Assembly (NCBI GenBank): GCA_944472135.2
Contig: OX235265.1
Span: 90,676,984 to 90,740,983, forward strand
DNA length: 64,000 bases
Origin: Trichobilharzia regenti
Taxonomy: Eukaryota; Platyhelminthes; Trematoda; Strigeidida; Schistosomatidae
Reading direction: 5' to 3'
Shown: in pieces, positions 42,923 through 51,894 of the stretch
How positions within the stretch are numbered: position 1 is the stretch's first letter
Layout of the letters: the number at the start of each line of letters is the position of its first letter
Notes under the pieces: generated by a model
What the model saw: the letters and a program-made list of their open reading frames with translations, nothing else
What the model was told of the DNA's origin: nothing
Database searches by the model: none
Position numbers and translations under genes: made by a program

Positions 42923-42943
42923 GGTGATGAAAGCTTCGCAAAC
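42896..42943 (+). ncRNA. Hammerhead-like fold at the PLE1 3' end
   Basis: Core CTGAAGA (42903-42909; consensus CUGANGA) and GAAA (42929-42932). Stem II GTCACC (42911-42916) pairs with GGTGAT (42923-42928), its loop containing the stop codon. Stem I GTATGCG (42896-42902) pairs with CGCAAAC (42937-42943) with one A-A mismatch. Stem III would be two pairs without a loop, as reported for very short ribozymes of PLEs. One extra base (42910) sits between core and stem II and departs from the canonical form. Predicted cleavage after 42936. Confidence 0.45.
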
Positions 42944-42979
42944 TAACTATCCAGCTCAGAGAACAAAACCACATCAAAA

Positions 42980-42991
42980 GTGATACAGATT
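42980..42991. repeat. Target-site duplication, right
   Basis: GTGATACAGATT, identical to 37762-37773. Confidence 0.85.
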
Positions 42992-43715
42992 CCTGGTCAA
43001 CACCAACAGCCAGAGCAACAACAACAGACAACAATCAACATAAATGAGGGAAACCTGAAAGAAACAACCTCCTTTACCTACCTACTTACCTGGGAAGCAT
43101 CGTTTCAAGTACACGCAGACGGAACTGATGAGGATATCAAAGCAAGGATCGGGAAAGCAAGAGAAGCTTTCGTTACTCTTAAGTCTGTGTGGAGGCCAAC
43201 AGTGCTCAACATGACAATGAAAATAAGATCCGTATTTTCAACTCCAATGTGAAGTCAGTGCTACTTACTACACGGATCAGAGACTTGGTGTGTCATGAAG
43301 AGCACCTCGAACAAACTACAGACCTTCATCAACAGCTGCCTTCGCTCAATACTCAAGATCAGATGGCCGGCCAGAAAAGATCAGCAACAGAAATTTCTGG
43401 GAGCGAACAAACACAGCAAGAACCAATTGTGCAACAAATAAGCAGGAAGAAATGGAAGTGGATTCGCCACACTCTGAGGAAACAAATCATCAAGCGACAT
43501 CACAAGACAAGCCATCGCTCGAGTGGAACCCGACAGAAAGGGAAGTGGCGAGTTGGCCTTCAATGCGAGGGTGACATAGAGGAGGTCATGTGAAGAGAAG
43601 ATGAAAGCATTGGGGGCAGACCTGAATCCAGGTGGAAACGTTAGCAGAGAACCAAACTCAATGGAGACGTGAGGCTGAGGCCGTATGTTCCTGTAGGAAT
43701 TAAAGGAATTAATAC
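42992..43715 (+). mobile_element. LINE B, right part of the split copy
   Basis: Continues the LINE at 37726-37773: the (CAA)-rich part, TSFTYL, then DGTDEDIKARIGKAREAF, a one-base shift, RIFNSNVKSVLLTTRIRDL and the C-terminal RKKWKWIRHTLRK. The 3' end GAGGCCGTATGTTCCTGTAG is followed by AATTAAAGG. It is 5'-truncated before the PLE insertion. Confidence 0.8.
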
Positions 43716-43970
43716 TGATATTGAATTAAATGATGATACTTGTAAATGTGTGAATTTATGCGTGAAGTGTGTGTGTGTAGCTGCTTTAAGGATGAAACTG
43801 TGTCGAAAAGATAACCTCACTGAACCTCTTGTTCTTTTCTCTCTCTCATATATAATATATATATATTACAGCTATTCTTTTTATACATACCTTCTGAAAT
43901 GAATGAATTTTGCGTTAAATTAACCTTATATATCTACTGTAAAATGCCTTTTAAAAAAAAGTTATTTCTA
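43716..43970. other. Non-coding
   Basis: Short TG and TA tracts; nothing else recognised. Confidence 0.4.
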
Positions 43971-43980
43971 CTCATAAAAA

Positions 43981-44430
43981 TGTGACAGAAAATAGTTTTA
44001 GCTCAAAATAGTTACATCACCTTATGACTAATCATGTGATTCATCGTGTGATCGAATGACTGTAACATTTTTTCATGGCTTTTTTCTCACCTTGGTCTTG
44101 GTCAAATCGCCAACCAATCAGAATATACATCTATTTCTCCCCATACCTTAGCCAAATTGGCAATTCATCAGAAAAAAAGTATTTCCATTATCTTCGGCCA
44201 ATTATGTATGAGATGGTTAGAAAATGTATAAATCTATAATGTGTTCTTCCTAATAGTCATGGACTAGTCTTCGTCTTTTGATATTTACGTGGCCCAGTGA
44301 AGCGTAAGGTGCCATGGACGAGTAGGCGTATATGAGTTGAGTTGTCCATTGCGTCATCATTATTATACCCACGCAACACTCCACTCGGTCATATCATCTA
44401 TCAGCGTCGATATAACAAATTGGCGACAGG
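43981..44430 (+). mobile_element. Possible solo LTR or short insertion
   Basis: The block begins TGTGACAGAAAATAG, contains TATA-like ATGTATAAATC (near 44226) and has a CA just before AATTGGCGACAGG, which resembles the start of a primer-binding region behind an LTR. It lies between perfect 10-bp direct repeats CTCATAAAAA (43971-43980, 44431-44440). The 10-bp size is larger than usual for LTR elements, and the boundaries do not agree exactly with a TG..CA LTR. No internal gag-pol is present. Confidence 0.3.
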
Positions 44431-44440
44431 CTCATAAAAA

Positions 44441-45290
44441 TTATTATTATTTCCTATAATTCCTAGAGGAACATAGGGCTTCAGCTGCATGTCTCCATTG
44501 CGTTCGGTTCTCTGCTAAGGTTTTCATGTGGCCCCAAGTCTGCCCACATGCTTTCATCTCCTCTTCACATGACCTCCTCCAAGTCACCCTTGCACTGACG
44601 ACCAACTCAACACTTCCCTTTCTGTCAGGTTTCACTCGAGCAATGTCTTGTCTTGTGATGTCACTTGATGGTTTCCTCAGAGTATGGCCAATCCACATCA
44701 ATTTGTTCCTAAATAGTTGTTGCACAATCGGTTCCTGCTGAGTTGGTTCACCCTCAGAGATCCCAATTCCTGATCTTTTCTGGTCAGCTATCTGATCTTG
44801 AGCATTGAGCGAAGACAACTGTTGATGAAGGCCTGTAGTTTGTTCGAGGTGCTCTTCATGACACGCCAAGTCTCTGATCCGTGTAGTAAGTAGCACTGAC
44901 TTCACATTGGAGTTGAAAATACGGATCTTATTTTCATTGTCATGTTGAATGCTGTTGACCTGCACAGAGACATGAGAGTAATGGAAGCTTCTCTTGCTTT
45001 CCCGATCCTTACTTTAGTATCCTCGTCAGTTCCGCCTGTAGTTGAAACGGTACTTCTGAGGTAGGTAAAGGAGGTTGTTTCTTTCAGGTTTCCCTCATTT
45101 ATGCTGATTGTTGTCTGTTGTTGTTGCCGTTGGTGTTGTTGATGGCCAGAAATCTTCATCACCTCTGTTTTCTCTATGTTCACCTGAAGTCCTATCTTTT
45201 ATGCTTGTTGTGCCAACTTGTCGCTGTTCACTTGCATATCTTCCAGTTTTTTGTGGAAAATCGATAGGCTCTTAACAAAAAAATTAATTC
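44441..45290 (-). mobile_element. LINE B copy, relatively young
   Basis: Minus strand. Frame 44902-45183 (MNIEKTEVMKISGHQQHQRQ, STVSTTGGTDEDTKVRIGKA) and frame 44447-44965 (RIFNSNVKSVLLTTRIRDL, WIGHTLRKPSSD, VVSARVTWRRSCEEEMKAC) overlap in different frames. One shift separates them. The tail is AAT-rich at 44441-44452. 5'-truncated near 45290. Confidence 0.85.
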
Positions 45291-45619
45291 ATTGAATTGA
45301 AGCTTGCATATAGAGTAGTTGAAAATATGCATTTGAAATAGTTTACTGATAAAGAGAAGAGTACGTGCTGTAATTTTTTAAAATAAATATTGAGTAGGCA
45401 GTAAATAAAGCTGATATTTACTTGATCGTTATTTGAGAACACCATGTGTCTACTTCTGTCGATATCACAGTATTCATTTTAGCCATAAGTGGAAAGTTTC
45501 CAAAAATACACGCTATAAAATGTGATTACTTCCTGAGAAAAATACATTTAGACGAAAAAAACAACTGGAGAAACATAAGACAGTCGTTGAGTTCAGGTGT
45601 TGGTCATAGGATATCATCA
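45291..45619. other. Non-coding
   Basis: AT-rich; no feature recognised. Confidence 0.4.
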
Positions 45620-46030
45620 TAAGCTAACTTTGGTTAGAGAAACATTGTAATACTAGCCGGGAGTATTGGATAGCTGCTTCAATCTGGTTTCGGACTCCTC
45701 AGCAGCACTCAACCAGTGCCAGGGTTAGAACTTAGGACCTTCTTCTGGTTACAAGGCGAGCTCGTAGACTGTTAGGCCACTGGCCTAATTCACGATATAT
45801 CGCGACCACCAACCAACGGCATAGGTGAGTGTTTGAACTCATTGGCTGTTGGATCAGGTCCCAGTGGCTTAATAGTCTACATACTCGCGTTGTATCCAGA
45901 AGGTCGTGGGTTCAAACCCTGAAAGTGGGTGCGTGTTGTTGAAGAGTCCTAAACTAGGACGAAATATCTGTCCGGTACTCTCAGGCTTTTCAGCGATTCT
46001 GTAACCGATGTCAGTTCATGATATCCTGTA
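45620..46030. mobile_element. SINE B head-to-head pair 3
   Basis: Left arm about 45620-45790 (minus; GTTAGGCC side, GGGTTAGAAC) and right arm about 45863-46030 (plus; GTCCCAGTGGCTTAATAG, GTGGGTTCAAACCC, TGTTGAAGAGTCC, GACGAAATATC). Both cores are degenerate. Tails point outward (GGATATCATCATAAGC against CAGTTCATGATATCC). Confidence 0.8.
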
Positions 46031-46748
46031 TCTGTCAGGATGTTCACTACTTTAAGGGGTGAAGGCACCTTGAGATAGCTCTTATCTCATACTAAAAAAC
46101 TTTGGTGTTTAATTACGAATTTATTAAATGCATTATTATTCGACATTGTCATTCAATATATTACATATAAAGAAATAAATATATTAATTATAGTCAAAAG
46201 AAAAATAATGTTATCATTATTCATTAATTTTTTGTACAAGGAATTTGACAAAAAAATAAAATAGATTAACAAGGTTATTTTAAACATAATTAAATTGTGT
46301 ACATCAGCGAAAATTCAATATTCAATTTTTTAAGCAGGAAATATAAACTTGGTGACAATAATGACGTTCGTTATTAGTTATATTATAATTATTTTGGTCT
46401 TTATTGTATTTTATTTAAATTGAATGTAGTAAAGAATTGGAAATATGATAAATGACTCAAATTCTCTGAATTTTTAATAAGGTTATGCCTATATATATAT
46501 TTGTTTCCTCTTCGTGTTAAGATCATGAATTTGAGTTGATTTGAGTAAGTTTAATAGCAGCATTAAATTATATTGTCTCCCAGGGAAACCAGCTTGTAAG
46601 GCAGTCAGTCATTCAGTGCGTATTTTAAGGATATACAGTCAACTTGTGTGTGTGCAGAAATATACAGGCGAGTGCAAATACTTGGAGGATACACTATAAC
46701 AAGAATAACATAATGGAGATATATCATAGACTGACGGCAACACTTGTA
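46031..46748. other. AT-rich stretch, probable 3' UTR and flank of a minus-strand gene
   Basis: Lies just past the stop of the exon at 46749-46964. TTTATT (AATAAA on minus) occurs near 46400 and 46412. No repeat family recognised. Confidence 0.4.
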
Positions 46749-46964
46749 CTAACGTTTTTGTCCTCTAGGCTGTGGAATAGGCGGATGTAATGAGAAGCCT
46801 TTCACACTGAAATCACCGTCAGGATTTTCAATCCATTGTATATTAAGATTACGATAGTCTATATAGGAACCAGATGATTGGTTATGAAGTCTGTTAGATA
46901 TACAACCATTTTTTAATGCATGTAGTTTAGTTTCTTCAGTTTTGAGTAGTTTAACAAGATGACA
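46749..46964 (-). CDS. Terminal exon of an unknown host gene
   Basis: On the minus strand a good acceptor, TTATTTTGTTTTTAG, ends at 46965. It is followed by 71 open codons and a TAG at 46749-46751: CHLVKLLKTEETKLHALKNG, CISNRLHNQSSGSYIDYRNL, NIQWIENPDGDFSVKGFSLH, PPIPQPRGQKR. The composition is protein-like with balanced charge, no internal Met and no relation to repeats here. The exon is phase 0. Upstream exons are not recognised in the window; the PLE3 copy at 47029-48625 lies in the preceding intron. I do not recognise the family. Confidence 0.6.
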   Translation of the reverse strand, partial: CHLVKLLKTEETKLHALKNGCISNRLHNQSSGSYIDYRNLNIQWIENPDGDFSVKGFSLHPPIPQPRGQKR

Positions 46965-47028
46965 CTAAAAACAAAATAACAATGCAAAAAAGTAATGATA
47001 AAAATTATGCAGTATTAACTCAAGGATT

Positions 47029-48625
47029 TGGGATAAAGAAAGGACGACGAAATTTGTAGTATAAAATAATATCGTCATTCTATTTCACAAGTTCTCATCA
47101 GCTGCAGACTACCTGAAATTACAATGGTTATATAGATATGAAGCGATTACTGCTGCTTTACACAAAAGATATACAATTCAAATTTAACAACCAACTTTAC
47201 CGAAAAATTGATGTGGAAGCGATTTTTTCGCCTCTAGGACCTATTATGGCTGATATCTTCATGGGCTATGTCGAACAGACACAATTGAGTTTTGCTTTCA
47301 GTGAAACAACCTACTATCATCGATATGTTGATGACACATTTGTTGTTTGCAACGACATGGATCATGCATCGGCACTAAATGATCGCCTAGATGAGACCCA
47401 TCCAAACATTAAACTAGCCATGGAATATGAACATAATAAGTTCGATTTCTTGGATCTAAATGTAAAAAGAACGAACGAAGGCATGATCGGAAAGTCCATC
47501 TATAGAAAAGAAACCTGGACTGGGCAATATCTTCACTGTAACAGCTTTTGTCCTATAAGCTATAAACGTGTATTATTGAGGACTTTGTACGACAGAGCCA
47601 TGTTCACCAAACAACGTCGAAGAAGAATAAGGTTTTTTTTTGAAATGTCTAAGAGGAAATGGATACCCTAAGGGATTTATACAAACGTATAGCAGAGAAA
47701 AAGACAAGAAAGAAAAACACCCAACTATAGAAAAGAAGAAAGTGTTTATTTGTCTCCCATTCAAGGTAGATGCAGTGTTACAAAAGATTGACAAAAGGCT
47801 GAAAGGTACAGCTAAACTCATAATAATGCACAGCACCACTCCTTCTATAATCCACTCAAAACTGGATAAATACCCTGCAGATGTCATATCCAACTGCCTT
47901 TTTGAATCTACGTGCACTTGCTGGAGCAAGTACATTGGAAAGACAGAAAGAAGGGCTTCTATCCGGTTTTCTGAATATATTCCAAGAAACCTGTGCATGA
48001 AAGGAAGCAAATATTCTCAGAGTGCAGTTACCAGAAATATTGTTGATACTGGTCATCTCGTAGAGATTTCTAAATCCTTCAAAAATAATAAATAGACAAA
48101 GGACAGTAAATTTACTACGATTTGCCGAAGCGATCACAATCAAAGGATTCATACCAGACTTATACATACCCAAAGAGAGTATGAATAGTCTCTTACTCCA
48201 TTCGTAACTGAATTTCGATTTTGATTATATCGATAAGTAGTCTGATTCAGTGATCTCAACTCACTGAGCAAATCTCAGTCTTATAAGCTGTAACCACTTT
48301 TATTTTCTGAGTTGTTATGTGAACCTACAAGCTAAAACTGTTTGTTAATTTTTTCTGTTTTCTGTCTTACCCTTGATTCCTCTTTTATCCTTTGAAAGCG
48401 TAAAATTGATGATGAAAAGCTAAACTAAAAATTGTAATGCTGCTTACATTTTGGATGAGTCAAGTTTATAGTATCTCTTCTCTGCTTCCACTTAAACATT
48501 GAAGTATGTCATTATCGTCTACATAACCATTGTAATTTCAGGTAGTCTGTAGCTGATGAGAACCTGTGAAATAGAATGATATCATTATATCCTGCAAATT
48601 TCGTCCTCTTTTCTTTATCGAAATT
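47029..48625 (+). mobile_element. PLE3 with a short inverted 3' copy at its head
   Basis: Two frames carry the protein. 47138-47671 holds RT: FSPLGPIMADIFMGYVEQ, the catalytic box YYHRYVDDTFVVCND, KFDFLDLNVKRT. 47640-48095 holds the linker and GIY-YIG nuclease: VISNCLFESTCTCWSKYIGK, RRASIRFSEYIPRN, RNIVDTGHLVEI. One shift near 47640 (a T run) separates them. The 3' tail (48515-48625) is present inverted at 47029-47135, directly before the RT. The RT N-terminus is missing. It is inserted in an intron, antisense to the host gene. Confidence 0.88.
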
Positions 48626-48689
48626 TATCAAAGGAACCAGATATGCGAGAAGCTTAATCTTACCGGTAAAACATTATCATTTATAAAAA

Positions 48690-49200
48690 AAGAGACTTCC
48701 CGTGAACCCTGACTTTAAGGGGAACTTAAATTGAGATGTCCTTAAGATAAGAATATCACCATCTTTGTGGAGAACATTCTTTGCATCAATGCTAAGAGTA
48801 TTTTACTGCAGTCGTTCAACTGTCTACTGAAGTGTGGATGACAAGATATCGCATATTACACCACTTTTGTGCTCATTTATTAATTCATCTGTTCCTGTGG
48901 ACCTAAGAATATTTGCCGTTTGACGCATATCTTGTGTAAAAGGGTTCAAGAACACTGTTCCACATGGTTGAAGAATGGTAACAGTAATACTATAAGGAGT
49001 TCAAAAAGTGAAAACCTTGTCGACACTGGTCATTATATTTCATTGAAGTCCACCTTCCTAATACCCTACAAAGTGAAGAACAACCTGTTAAAGACAATAT
49101 GCTCTCGTCTTGTTTGCATTTCTCAAACTGTAATCATTCAAACAGAGAAACTAAAATTCCGCATACAAAAGAAATCTGTCCCACTGCAACTGTAGAAGAC
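48690..49200 (+). pseudogene. PLE A endonuclease fragment
   Basis: FICSCGP is followed by ILCKRVQEHCSTWLKNGNSN, ENLVDTGHYISLKSTFLIPY and LLKTICSRLVCISQTVI. Upstream pieces match the linker with stops. The YIG half is damaged. CT-rich sequence to about 49450 may be its 3' UTR. Confidence 0.75.
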
Positions 49201-49539
49201 CAACTTTAGACTTGGTATCTCTTTGTAGTTAAATTATGTACACCTTAACTTCAAGTCACCATTTACACAGATCTTCCGTGTTGTCCTACTTCTCACTTTC
49301 CTTCATATAGTGTGGTTCTTGGTGTCCCTTTCACTTATCCGGTGTTTTTACTCAACTCTGTATTATTTGCTGCCTCTAACATCAAGTCTATCTCCCTGCT
49401 ATTTGATGTTTTTTATACTGACGAACGTTCCTTTATATACTACCGATAAATCTTATCAATAGCACACGCAACACTACTACATCTACTATCATGGTAACAA
49501 CCCGGATGTTTTCTGCTAACCTAAATTTTACGAGTTGAT
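49201..49539. other. Non-coding, possibly PLE 3' UTR
   Basis: CT-rich sequence behind the PLE A fragment. No other feature. Confidence 0.4.
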
Positions 49540-50160
49540 CATGGATAGATATCAGTTAGAGAATCATTGAAAACCAGCCTTGGAGTACTGGACAGCTTCT
49601 GTTTCATCCTAGTTTGGGAATCATCGGAAATACGCACCCGCCACCAGGGTCCGAATCCAAGACCTTCTGGTTACACGGCAAGCTGACTAGTATACTATTC
49701 AGCCACTGGGACCCAATTTAATGACCAGCACATGAATTCTAACTTCTTCAAATTCGTGATTTAGCACGATCCCAGATTAATTTTCCGATGCTGGCTAGTA
49801 AGTTGCTACAGGATGGAGTTTCCTGGAGTTTCAGTCAGAAGTCGTGACCAGTGAGGTTCATCCAGATGTCACCTATGAGGCTGGATGTCCCACCTATGAC
49901 AATGGTTGTGGTCACACTAAGTCATGAATTGACAGAAGTTAGAATTCATGGGCTGGCCATTGAAAAGTTGGGTCCCAGTGGCTGAATGGTATACGAGGCA
50001 GTTTGCTTTATAACCGGAAGGTCCTGGATTCGAACCCTGGCAGCAGATGCGTACTTCCGATGATTCCCAAACTAGGAGGAAACAGCAGCTGTCCAGTACT
50101 CCTTGTTGGTTTTCAATGGTTCTCTAACTGATTTCAATCCGTGATCATTTCGTAAAAACA
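49540..50160. mobile_element. SINE B head-to-head pair 4, longest
   Basis: Left arm about 49545-49760 (minus), right arm about 49920-50155 (plus). Both have the tRNA-like unit (GGGTCCCAGTGGCTGAATGG; GGATTCGAACCCTGG) and the inner GAATTCTAACTTCTTC against GAAGTTAGAATTCATGGG. Both cores read CCGATGA with GAAAC. The arms share the same CCGATGATTCCCAAACTAGG variant, so they probably arose together. Confidence 0.88.
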
Positions 50161-50582
50161 AAATTAACCCTTACAAACCAAACTATTGAGAACCTAAATT
50201 TGGTTTTTTGTTTTATTCTTTAACTCTCCATAACTCTTGTATATCTTCCGAATTCTAACATAATTTCACATTTTCCTCTCTCTCTCCCTATGTGCATTCT
50301 AATTACAACTCAATCTTAAAATTATTCATCCTAATACATAAATCTAGCACCCTTATCCAACTAATTTTATGTGTTGAATAATATCAACAACTATAATTAT
50401 GAAGGCCTATCACTTTTGATACTGTCTTCTTCTGTGAAAAAAATTGCGCATAAAGAAGATGAATTGGTCATAAAGAGCCTATTTGCTGAAGTACTTGTTC
50501 TGAGTTCTTTTTTCAAATTAATGGTATGGCCTAAAATAAGGAAATCGTTGAGATAACTACATTTCTACAGGGCAAAGTAAAA
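50161..50582. other. Non-coding AT-rich stretch
   Basis: A 61-codon frame at 50371-50556 (MLNNINNYNYEGLSLLILSS) has no family support; nothing else seen. Confidence 0.35.
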
Positions 50583-51366
50583 TTTTAGGCACCACTAACT
50601 ACCACCAATCACAGGGAATGACCTTGAACGCACCAATCACACGAAGGAAGCATTTCTGTGTATCGAATGCATATATTTATGAAAAAAAACATGCATAAAA
50701 ATCTGTAAAAAGGTGTAACGGAGGATACCTCCCTCTTACATGTGATAAAAACAACTCTCAGTTTTAGGTTGGAGTATCAGCAGAGTATAATTCCACTATG
50801 GGTAAACTGTATTTTGAAAAAGTCTCATAGTGTTATACAGCAATATTTACTGTGCAATAAATTGTCCTCGAAACATCGCTGTCAGTAAATACTACAGTAT
50901 AACACTGTGAGACTTTATCAAAATAAATTTTACCCACAATGGAATTATACCCTACTGAAGTGAGCAAGTTCTATTGTTAAATCAATAAAGTAATTTAACC
51001 ACATTCTCTGCATATAATTATTTAAGTCGTCTAACCCTAACAGTAACCCTAATCTTTCCTGAAACTGACTCTGACGTGAAAATATCCCTAAAGTAACACT
51101 GTAATCTAACTCGAAGCAAACCTACTGTCGCCTTTTATTAGGTTAACTTAACCCTTACTTGTTCTTGGCCTAAACATCTTTCCCAAACCTAAGCTGAAAC
51201 TTGCCAGATATCCCATTTTTTGATAGCATAACACTTCAATGAGCGTATTTTTGCTGATTGATCATGACAACATTATTTGCTAGATTTCGCTAACTAACTT
51301 GGTCAGTAAGCATTTCAAGGTCACATTGGTGCGTGAAGCACTCCACTGGTAGTTATTGGTGCCTAA
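50583..51366. mobile_element. TIR element with telomere-like core, copy 2
   Basis: The left end TTTTAGGCACCACTAACTAC (50583) faces GGTAGTTATTGGTGCCTAAA (to 51366). GACCTTGAACGCACC faces GGTGCGTG and TTCAAGGTC. Inside are a separate hairpin (50785-50950) and CCCTAA-like repeats (about 51030-51180). Reversed, it shows the same order and length as 1908-2692. Confidence 0.55.
50785..50950. repeat. Hairpin element, about 68-bp arms
   Basis: GTATAATTCCACTATGGGTA at the left faces its near-complement ending GGAATTATAC at the right. Inside, AAGTCTCATAGTGTTATAC faces GTATAACACTGTGAGACTT. The loop is about 30 nt. A MITE-like nested insertion or a structured region of the host element. Confidence 0.85.
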
Positions 51367-51894
51367 AGTTTAACTTGGCTCTGTACAGATAAGTTTTATT
51401 GGAAAATGATCAAGTTACAGAGGTCAACAAGAGCATACAATTATCTTTTTATGCTGAGTTGCAACATCATAATTTACGAAAACATGGAAAAGTGTTATGT
51501 GATCAAATTGGTGTCAAAGAGTAAGCCGTGAAGCTGAATAGTAATCACAGACGCGTTGGCTGTGACTGACGCAAAACTTCTGGTATATAATCTGGTGACG
51601 AGAAATCACGAGCATAATACTTTGATTTAGGCATTCCTATCAGTACTGACTCTTAACACCCAACAGTGAGTACGATTAAGCTGTTTTGTCTTCTTAGTCA
51701 CCTAACTTTACTGTGAATGAATAGATTAGTTAGTGGTAATACTTCTAACTGCAGCACGCAACCATGCAGGTCCCGATATTCATAGGGGGTTGTGACTAGT
51801 TCGCATCTACTTGTAGGCTCTGTGGACTAGTATCAATAGGCACGTAAACAAAAGCATGCATTCTTAACTTTCTTGAGTTTAAGCTTGGATCAAA
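51367..51894. other. Non-coding
   Basis: No recognisable feature. Confidence 0.4.

Larger units (their letters stand above)
37774..42979. mobile_element. Complete PLE1 head-to-head dimer, 5.2-kb palindrome (dimer 2)
   Basis: Two whole PLE1 copies face each other about a centre at 40395.5 (paired positions sum to 80791). The minus copy runs 40381-37774, the plus copy from the spacer to 42979. I found one difference in the coding arms: 39833 against 40958, Leu versus Phe. The left 3' end carries about 38 nt more than the right, which stops at CATCAAAA. The 28-nt spacer belongs to the terminal repeat. A 12-bp duplication flanks the whole unit, and the target is a LINE B copy. Confidence 0.95.

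Noticed and set aside
37774..42979. Assembly artefact as the explanation for the palindrome
   Set aside because: Not excluded, but a missed-adapter artefact would not create a terminal-repeat spacer, one base difference, unequal ends and a 12-bp duplication in a LINE.
48553..48571. CTGATGA followed by GAAA at the PLE3 3' tail (hammerhead-like)
   Set aside because: Only 8 nt lie between the core blocks and they do not form a stem II. The same holds for the inverted copy near 47085.
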